From NCBI RefSeq assembly GCF_020536995.1, contig NC_068359.1, positions 60,939,615-61,003,614 of the forward strand: a DNA stretch of 64,000 nucleotides. Direction: 5' to 3'. This DNA comes from Dreissena polymorpha. Lineage: Eukaryota; Mollusca; Bivalvia; Myida; Dreissenidae. A program made the translations under genes and the position numbers. The notes below the pieces were generated by a model. It made no database searches and had not been told where the DNA came from. It was given only the letters and a program-made list of their open reading frames with translations. Positions 57,362-64,000 of this stretch are shown here, in pieces (the first letter of the stretch is position 1; each line of letters starts with the position of its first letter).

Positions 57362-58551
57362 TTAATCACTGTGGAGTCATAGTTGAGGCTTCCAGAGTGG
57401 TAAAAAGTTGGTTTTTAAAGATTTTTACTGGGAAACCACGTTTTTTTTACACATTCTACTCAGATTCTTACTTGGCCTGAATATTGTTACCATAAACATT
57501 TTGACCAAGTCTTTAATGTGGCTTAACAAGGTAAAAGTTTTATATAACATGTTTTTTCTAAGATTTTACCTTGTGATATTGTTTGCATACATGTGAACCT
57601 AATAAATAGTTTGGCTATATTTTGTCGAGATCAACATTCTAATCATATTACATCATTATCATGACATAAATGTAGCTTCTAACCAGGTGACATGCTTAAA
57701 GCTGTCGATAACAATGTTTTTCATAGATTTGACCAGGTGATCTAGTTTTTGGACACATGTTTCTTAAAAGACGTTTTTCAGATTTGAACGTGGCCAAGAT
57801 ATTGTTCAGATATATATTATGACAAAGTTTCATCCCAATTGAGCCAAAAATGTGGCCTCTAGTGTGTTAGGGAGCCAATGTACGAGTAACATTGAAAATA
57901 GATTGATCAGCAGTCTTTCGAGCTCAGGTGAGCTTAACAGTTAAAAAAACACTAGACATACTATTTGTGATCTTTTCATTATAACAAGCAATTTAAACAA
58001 TAATAACAACGATGCACTTTTTAACGAAAGCTCAGAATACACTTTCAGGTTTAAGACACAAAATATGCTCACACCAGAGAAGCGAATTATGCAAAACATA
58101 TCCCTATAAAATCATTTAGCAATAATTTATTTCATAGTATCTCAAATGAAATTTACATTTTACCAAAAATAGCGAAGAGAAAAATGGATCACAACCAGTA
58201 CCGCTTACCTCCTTATAGTTAGCTTCCTCATTTAACACTATGGCAATCACCAAATTTGTTAAACCAAGTTGTAAATTGCATAAAAAACTTTCAACTTAAA
58301 GTTTAAAATACAAGCACAAAGATATTTGAATACATTCATGAAACTTTATGTCCTCAACACAGCCATGAAAAATGTTAAAACATACACACAGATTGTGTTT
58401 AAAATTTAAACAGACCTTGTTAAAGTGAAAAGTCTTAATTTTAAAAATTATTAAGAAATATTGGTGAATGAAAACGCTTGTTATATATCAGAGCTCTATA
58501 TTGTCCGATGAAAATGGTTGTTAAATGAGATATTTAAATTCTATTAATTAA

Positions 58552-58757
58552 CCCTTAAAGCGCTGGAACTGAATTTTAAAGGCCTTTGCAAACAGTTTGG
58601 ATCCAGATGAGACGCCACAGAACGTGGCGTCTCATCAGGATCCAAACTGTTTGCTATTCTGATAGTATTCTTTGAAAAAAAATCGAAGAAAATGCTAATT
58701 TTAGAAATTCTGCAGACGACATTTTAGCAGACGACAAATTTCCCAGCATGCAAAGGG
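58552..58757. mobile_element. TTAA hairpin MITE, copy 3
   Basis: TTAA at 58548-58551 and 58758-58761. Opposite orientation to copies 1 and 2 (CCCTTAAAGCGCTGGAACTG ... CATGCAAAGGG). Confidence 0.9.
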
Positions 58758-58761
58758 TTAA

Positions 58762-60450
58762 ATAAGATTAAGACTGCGATTCTGATTCTGTGAAGTAGCC
58801 ACATAAGATAAATAGGTCAGTGCATTAAATAAATGTAAGTGCACAAAATAACAGGGCTTCGATGATTTCATTTAGAGTCCATTATTTTAATGGACTGGTC
58901 ATGCCATACATTGACCACATTACAAGCAAAGACTTACAAGCACCAAGAAATATATAACTAATATCTTACACATAACAAATTTACCCAGTTGTAAAAAATG
59001 CAATAATAATGGATAACAACAAGTTAAAGAACTGTTAAATAAAACAAGTATTTATAACCATTTACGTGTAGATCAAGAGTGAACAAAATTGCAAGGATGA
59101 AAAATATTGAAAAAAGAATCTGTGATCAAAATATGGTTATAATTTTCTTCAGTCTACAATAAATTCTTAAAAAATTGAATGAAAATAATAGAAAACACAA
59201 TCCATAAAACACAATGCCAATTCAATGATGTGATTCACATGCACTTGAAGTTGCTCCAATGATAAAGGAATGCACAAAAACGTTCACAAAACAACTGCTT
59301 TAAGCTATGGTAACATCAACATTATGCATATTATATACAAGGCTTTTTGCAAAACTGGTCACCATCACATGTTATTGCAGCATCGACATTGAATTGCAAA
59401 GATGATGTCTACCTTAGTACATATAAACTAAGGACAAACATAAAACAAGATAAAACTTGAGAAAAAAAAATGAATCCAAGCATATAAACATTTGTTTTAA
59501 CATTTTGCCCTTTTTTTTAAATTAAATTTTAACATCTGCAATATTATGTATTAACAGAAAATATTCAAATTATTAAACAATTATAGTGTGTTTTTGTTGT
59601 TATTGCAGCTTATATCATTATTCTAAATGGACAAGTTTGTTTGATTTTTCTTATACAAATTAAAATGGAGCTTTGCCACTAAATTGGCTAAAAATACCGC
59701 TGCATCACCTTTTTAAAGGGAGAGCAGCCATGTCCATAGGTTGGTTAAAGGGCACATAACTCCAGGACGTGTGGATCACTGGACATGAACAAGGTCTTGA
59801 ACATTTATTATTTTCATGAAGACAAATTTTAAAATTTCTATTTAACTGTTTTAGAAATGTAGAAGTACTTTTCTCTAGTTACTTATGCATAAAACGATTG
59901 AGCTTTATGGCATATAACTCAGGCACTTGCGTCTGCACAAACTTTGTATGCAGACAGACTAAAAATCAACGAACCAACAAACCTCGTTTGTGGGGGTATA
60001 ATAATTAAAAATTGAAAATAAATATAAAATAAAAGTTGAACACATAGTAATGTAGATGTATTAAATGTTGCTTTGCAACAGAGAAGCAAAAATATTTCAC
60101 AATTTCTTTTTCAAATAAAACCCTACACAAAACAAAATATAAACATGAAAAACATATGAGTAAAAATGCCATCTTTTGTAACTTTAAACAAAATTGTTTG
60201 CAACATGCAAGAATTTAAAAAGCAGACAAAATTACAATCTGTCTTCCTATAAAAAGAAATATGGAATGACTAAATACTCAAAAACAACCAAAACAAAATC
60301 AATTAAAACAGCAACAATACATGTATGTTAACCCAGCAAAACCACCAGGTAAGCATGTTAATAAATATTGTAGGATATTTGTCTTTATGATAAAGTTTTT
60401 GAAGATTCAGAGATGAACAAAATATCAGGAATTAAGTCATCATACTGATG
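58762..60450. other. AT-rich non-coding sequence, no gene seen
   Basis: Only A/T-rich DNA; a short stretch at 59890-60005 (AACAAACCTCGTTTGTGGGG) resembles the end of a dispersed bivalve repeat. Confidence 0.4.
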
Positions 60451-60451
60451 C

Positions 60452-60674
60452 ACCTATGTATGCCTAGCTTCTAGAAAAAAGGCCTTGACAAACAGCGTAG
60501 ACCCAGATGAGACGCAGCATCATGCAGCGTCTCATCAGGGTCTGCGCTGTTTGCTTAAAGGAATTTCTGTAAGAAATATTCTAATTATAGAAATAAATAT
60601 ACTAGACATACCTAATTTTGGAAATAAATTGATCCACTTTAGAAGGATGGGAGAGTACACTAGGCATAAATGGG
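60452..60674. mobile_element. Related hairpin repeat ('GACGCAGCATCATGCAGCGTC') abutting copy 4
   Basis: AAACAGCGTAGACCCAGATG and CATCAGGGTCTGCGCTGTTT form the arms around AGACGCAGCATCATGCAGCG. Outer ends TATGCCTAG / CTAGGCATA. It touches the TTAA of the next element directly. Confidence 0.7.
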
Positions 60675-60678
60675 TTAA

Positions 60679-60884
60679 CCCTTTCAGCGCTGGAACCAAA
60701 TTTTAAAGGCCTTTGCAAACAGTTTGAATCCAGATGAGACGCCACAGAACGTGGTGTCTCATCTGGATCCAAACTGTTTGCAATTGTGATAGTATTCTTT
60801 GAAAAAAAATCGAAGAAAATGCTAATTTTAGAAATTCATCAGACAACATTTTAGCAGATGACAAATTACCCAGCATGCAATGGG
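60679..60884. mobile_element. TTAA hairpin MITE, copy 4
   Basis: TTAA at 60675-60678 and 60885-60888; CCCTTTCAGCGCTGGAACC start; central arms GTTTGAATCCAGATGAGACG and complement. Confidence 0.9.
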
Positions 60885-60966
60885 TTAATTCCCACCATGT
60901 TACAACCATGCCCTATAGCAGCAACATGATAACCATATTTCAAATATCACATCCTTGATATATTAA

Positions 60967-61168
60967 CCCTTTAAGCGCTGGAACCGAATTTCGAAGGCCT
61001 TTGCAAACAGTTTGGATCCAGATGAGACGCCACAGTGGCGTCTCATCAGGATCCAAACTGTTTGCTATTCTGATAGTATTCTTTGATTTTTTTTTAAAGA
61101 AAATGCTAATTTTAGACATTCAGCAGAAGACATTTTAGCAGACGACAAATTACCCAGCATGTAAAGGG
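60967..61168. mobile_element. TTAA hairpin MITE, copy 5
   Basis: TTAA at 60963-60966 and 61169-61172. The hairpin tip is shorter (GACGCCACAGTGGCGTC) than in other copies. Confidence 0.9.
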
Positions 61169-61233
61169 TTAACAATAATATTACATGCACTTTCTAGTAT
61201 TTTGTTTACTTCTTGACATGTTTATATGTGTCT

Positions 61234-61305
61234 TGTTCTGAGAAAACTGGGCTTAATTCATGTGCGTAAAGTGTCGTCCCAGATTAGCCTGTGCTGTCCG
61301 CAAAA
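61234..61305. mobile_element. Fragment of the GTCGTCCC foldback family
   Basis: GTTCTGAGAAAACTGGGCTT and GTGTCGTCCCAGATTAGCCT; one arm only. Confidence 0.7.
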
Positions 61306-61331
61306 TCATTACCCATTAACTGTTGTCTTAA

Positions 61332-61537
61332 TCCTTTCAGTGCTGGAACCAAATTTCGAAGGTCTTTGCAAACAGTTTGGATCCAGATGAGACGCCACAG
61401 AACATGGCGTCTCATCAGGATCCAAACTGTTTGCTATTCTGATAGTATTCTTTGAAACAAAATCGAAGAAAATGCTAATTTTAGAAATTCAGCAAACGAC
61501 ATTTTAGCAGACAACAAATTTCCCAGCATGCAAAGGG
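61332..61537. mobile_element. TTAA hairpin MITE, copy 6
   Basis: TTAA at 61328-61331 and 61538-61541; start TCCTTTCAGTGCTGGAACC, one change from the usual end. Confidence 0.88.
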
Positions 61538-62060
61538 TTAATCTTGAAGGGTTAGCATGCTAATTGCTCGTATTTACTCTGACTGGGGGCATCTTTAAGG
61601 AACAAACAATAGCACTTTCAAATTAAATACCCTTAATTAAACAGATACCAAATACGTTATTAAATGAAAGTGAGTATATATCCGATCTGAGAGTGAATAA
61701 TTTATTTCTCTAATACTTTTTAACCACACACACGTGCTTTTGGAAATTTTCATTAATACTGAATAAATAAAAGTTATATGTACTGCAACAAAAATGTTGT
61801 AATTTTGATAGAACTTCATAAAAACAAATTTATTCTTACGCTATGCCAATACTGACCCATTTAATTGGTAATACAAATGTAATTGGTGAAACAAAACAAT
61901 TGTCATTATGTTCTATAGACAAATCTACTGTGAATATTGTGGCTTTTCAAATAGGGTACACCTCACATGTATATGAAAGGATGTTCTATGCTTTTCTGAT
62001 TTTAGTTGTTCTCTTTTATTCGAGTTTGTTATTCATTAAAGTTTCTATCTGGGGGTTTAA

Positions 62061-62273
62061 CCCTTTCCCACTTGAAGCAAAGTGAAAATGGCGAGTAACT
62101 CGCAGTCTGTTCAGGTTTTATGCTATTTGCTGCCCATCTGACAGTATCTAAGGTTTGGAGATGAAGCCTTAAAAACTTGAATCTTGTAAGAAAGATGTTA
62201 TTAATTAAATATAATTTCTAAGGGACTACAAATGCGTGAAAATACGTATCAGACGTATCTAAGTGGTAAAGGG
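62061..62273. mobile_element. TTAA-flanked MITE of the 'AGTCTGTTCAGGTTTTATGC' family
   Basis: TTAA at 62057-62060 and 62274-62277 with ends CCCTTTCCCACTTGAAGC and AGTGGTAAAGGG. It carries AGTCTGTTCAGGTTTTATGC; relatives at 15579-15810 and 43215-43425 in reverse orientation. Confidence 0.82.
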
Positions 62274-62796
62274 TTAAAATTACTATAATGATGCCAAGCA
62301 TTTTATAAGTGATCTCATCTTGAACCGTTATCACACTGGTATTTTCATCAATACACAAATTAACTGTTGTCATTTCAAAATAGAATTTTACCAAATGAAT
62401 AAATTGTTTTCTAACAAAAAATAAATAACAATTTAGAGAAAATTTGAAGATTAAAAATGACAAGACAAAATTGTAATGTGTGTGCTATTTCAGTTCTTGT
62501 AATTATTATTAAAAATTAATACATTTGTGCTCACATTACGTCATGTGTTTTTTGTTATTATTAATTTTACAATTACATTTTTATTTTCAAATGCAATTAT
62601 TGAGATATAGCATTTTGCATGCTTCATTATTTTCAAATTAACAATATGGCACATTCATTAGAGGTGCAACATGTTTGTGAACATGAATTCATCTAGAATA
62701 AAGCACATGTAGTTCAATGCACATGTAAATGAAAATCTAGACACAGGTACAGATGTGTTTTGCAAAAAAAAAAAAAAATAAAGCAAACGATGTTAA

Positions 62797-63006
62797 CTCT
62801 TTCATGCAGTGCTGGAACCCAATTTTGAAGGCCTTTGCAAACAGTTTGGATCCAGATGAGACGCCACAGAACGTGGCGTCTCATCAGGATCCAAACTGTT
62901 TGCTATTCTGATAGTATTCTTTGAAAAAAATCAAAGAAAATGCTAATTTTAGAAATTCAGCAGACGACATTTTAGCAGATGACAAATTTCCAAGCATGCA
63001 AAGGGT
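62797..63006. mobile_element. TTAA hairpin MITE, copy 7
   Basis: TTAA at 62793-62796 and 63007-63010; start CTCTTTCATGCAGTGCTGG; same centre GACGCCACAGAACGTGGCGT. Confidence 0.9.
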
Positions 63007-63393
63007 TTAAGCTTGAAAGTCTTGCAAAGTAATTCCCTAACAGGCAGACAGACTTCAATTGTATGAGACATGAGTATTATCTAAATATCTAATATCTTAT
63101 ATTGGAAAGTATCTGTGAGATTTTGTATGTGCATATCGTGATCATAGTATCATAATAATTTGTGTAATAATTAGAAGAAAGACACATTAAAATTATTGTT
63201 TGCTTTACTACATCTTTTAACAAATTCATTTAAAAGAGAATGAAACAAATATTTTCTTTTTGAAGTCTCTTTTAATGTGGTCATACTAGCTACTAGTACA
63301 TTATAAACCCAATACATTTAATTTGATGAAACGCTCCTTTGATATTAAGTCTCACATTTTTATTGAAGCCAGTGGCTTGATTTGTACTTTTAA

Positions 63394-63598
63394 CCCTTAA
63401 AGCGCTGGAGCTGAATTTTAAAGGCCTTTGCAAACAGTTTGGATCCAGATGAGACGCCACAGAACGTGGCGTCTCATCTGGATCCAAACTGTTTGCTATT
63501 CTGATAGTATTCTTTGAAAAAAATCGAAGAAAATGCTAATTTTAGAAATTCAGCAGACGACATTTTAGCAGCAGACAAATTACCCAGCATGCAAAGGG
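63394..63598. mobile_element. TTAA hairpin MITE, copy 8
   Basis: TTAA at 63390-63393 and 63599-63602; CCCTTAAAGCGCTGGAGCTG start. Opposite orientation to copies 1 and 2. Confidence 0.9.
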
Positions 63599-63602
63599 TT
63601 AA

Positions 63603-64000
63603 CACAAATTGCTAAAGGCAAAGCTTTGAAAGTATGTCTATCAATCTAAGTAACGTCAGAAATTATAACGAAACACTACTTCCGCTTAAAGCAAAAAAAG
63701 AATTATTTCCCATATGTCTACAACTTTGGTTGTCAAATAAAAACATTTAATTACCTTACAAAACTTCTTATGTTGTTTAGATAACAGATTATAAAATAAA
63801 TAATATACAATCTCATATTACACTATTGGTTTGCTGGTTGTTTAATCATTATATCATTCAATTAACTTTATATAAATCATCATAAATGCAAAATTGGGAT
63901 TATCTTATTTTATCTTGGTCAACAGTTTTTTCTTTCAAATAAATTGACCATGCTGGCACATCAATCGAATTGCATTGATAGCATTGGCAATGCTGGCTGA
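63603..64000. other. AT-rich edge of window; possible terminal exon at the last bases
   Basis: 63603-63930 is AT-rich with nothing recognised. From 64000 downward the minus strand reads a TCAG acceptor-like start and ASIANAINAIRLMCQHGQFI before a stop; this may be the last exon of a gene beyond the window but is too short to assign. Confidence 0.15.

Noticed and set aside
57268-63487. Frames starting MDPDETPRSVASHLD and relatives as a protein family
   Set aside because: They are translations of the TTAA hairpin MITE stem and recur only with that element.

Overview
This is eukaryotic, AT-rich, repeat-dense DNA with small exons separated by multi-kilobase introns. It most likely comes from a bivalve mollusc, and I would guess a dreissenid (zebra or quagga mussel). 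That guess rests on recall: the abundant dispersed hairpins and the 'GACCTTGACCTTT...GGGGGCATAA' and (GACA)n repeats look like those in dreissenid and other bivalve genomes. No bacterial-style genes are present, and most long open frames here are translations of simple repeats.

Region 0.5-20.4 kb holds one host gene that I can reconstruct completely at coding level. It encodes translation elongation factor 1-delta (EEF1D) on the minus strand, with eight coding exons, consistent splice phases and 268 residues. Its introns carry tandem duplications, (TA)n and (GACA)n arrays, a tRNA-derived SINE, several foldback elements, an ~860 bp hAT-like element, and a 14-copy 119-bp tandem array (4572-6235). 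That array is built from the 3' end of EEF1D exon 6 together with its 5' splice site.

Region 20.4-33 kb has no recognised gene. It holds degenerate tandem repeats, a second element with the same termini as the hAT-like one, a TTAA-flanked element carrying a tRNA-like segment, and a 2.2 kb imperfect CAN-triplet tract. Two phase-compatible minus-strand segments (32363-32467 and 32818-32886) look like the last exons of an unidentified gene.

Region 33.1-42.8 kb is one LTR retroelement fossil with ~2-3% LTR divergence and a 4-bp target duplication. It has a gag-like frame and no visible pol. Two LINEs have inserted into it in antisense, one in the gag region and one, with a long open RT frame, inside the 3' LTR.

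Region 42.8-49.6 kb is non-coding, with old segmental duplications and a 378-bp near-perfect foldback element flanked by 8-bp duplications. Region 49.65-54.6 kb is a 22-bp minisatellite containing a recent 740-bp block duplication. Region 54.6-56.2 kb is a 108-bp satellite. Region 56.2-64 kb holds no recognised gene but a dense cluster of one ~205-bp TTAA-flanked hairpin family (seven copies here, one more at 15.3 kb) and relatives.
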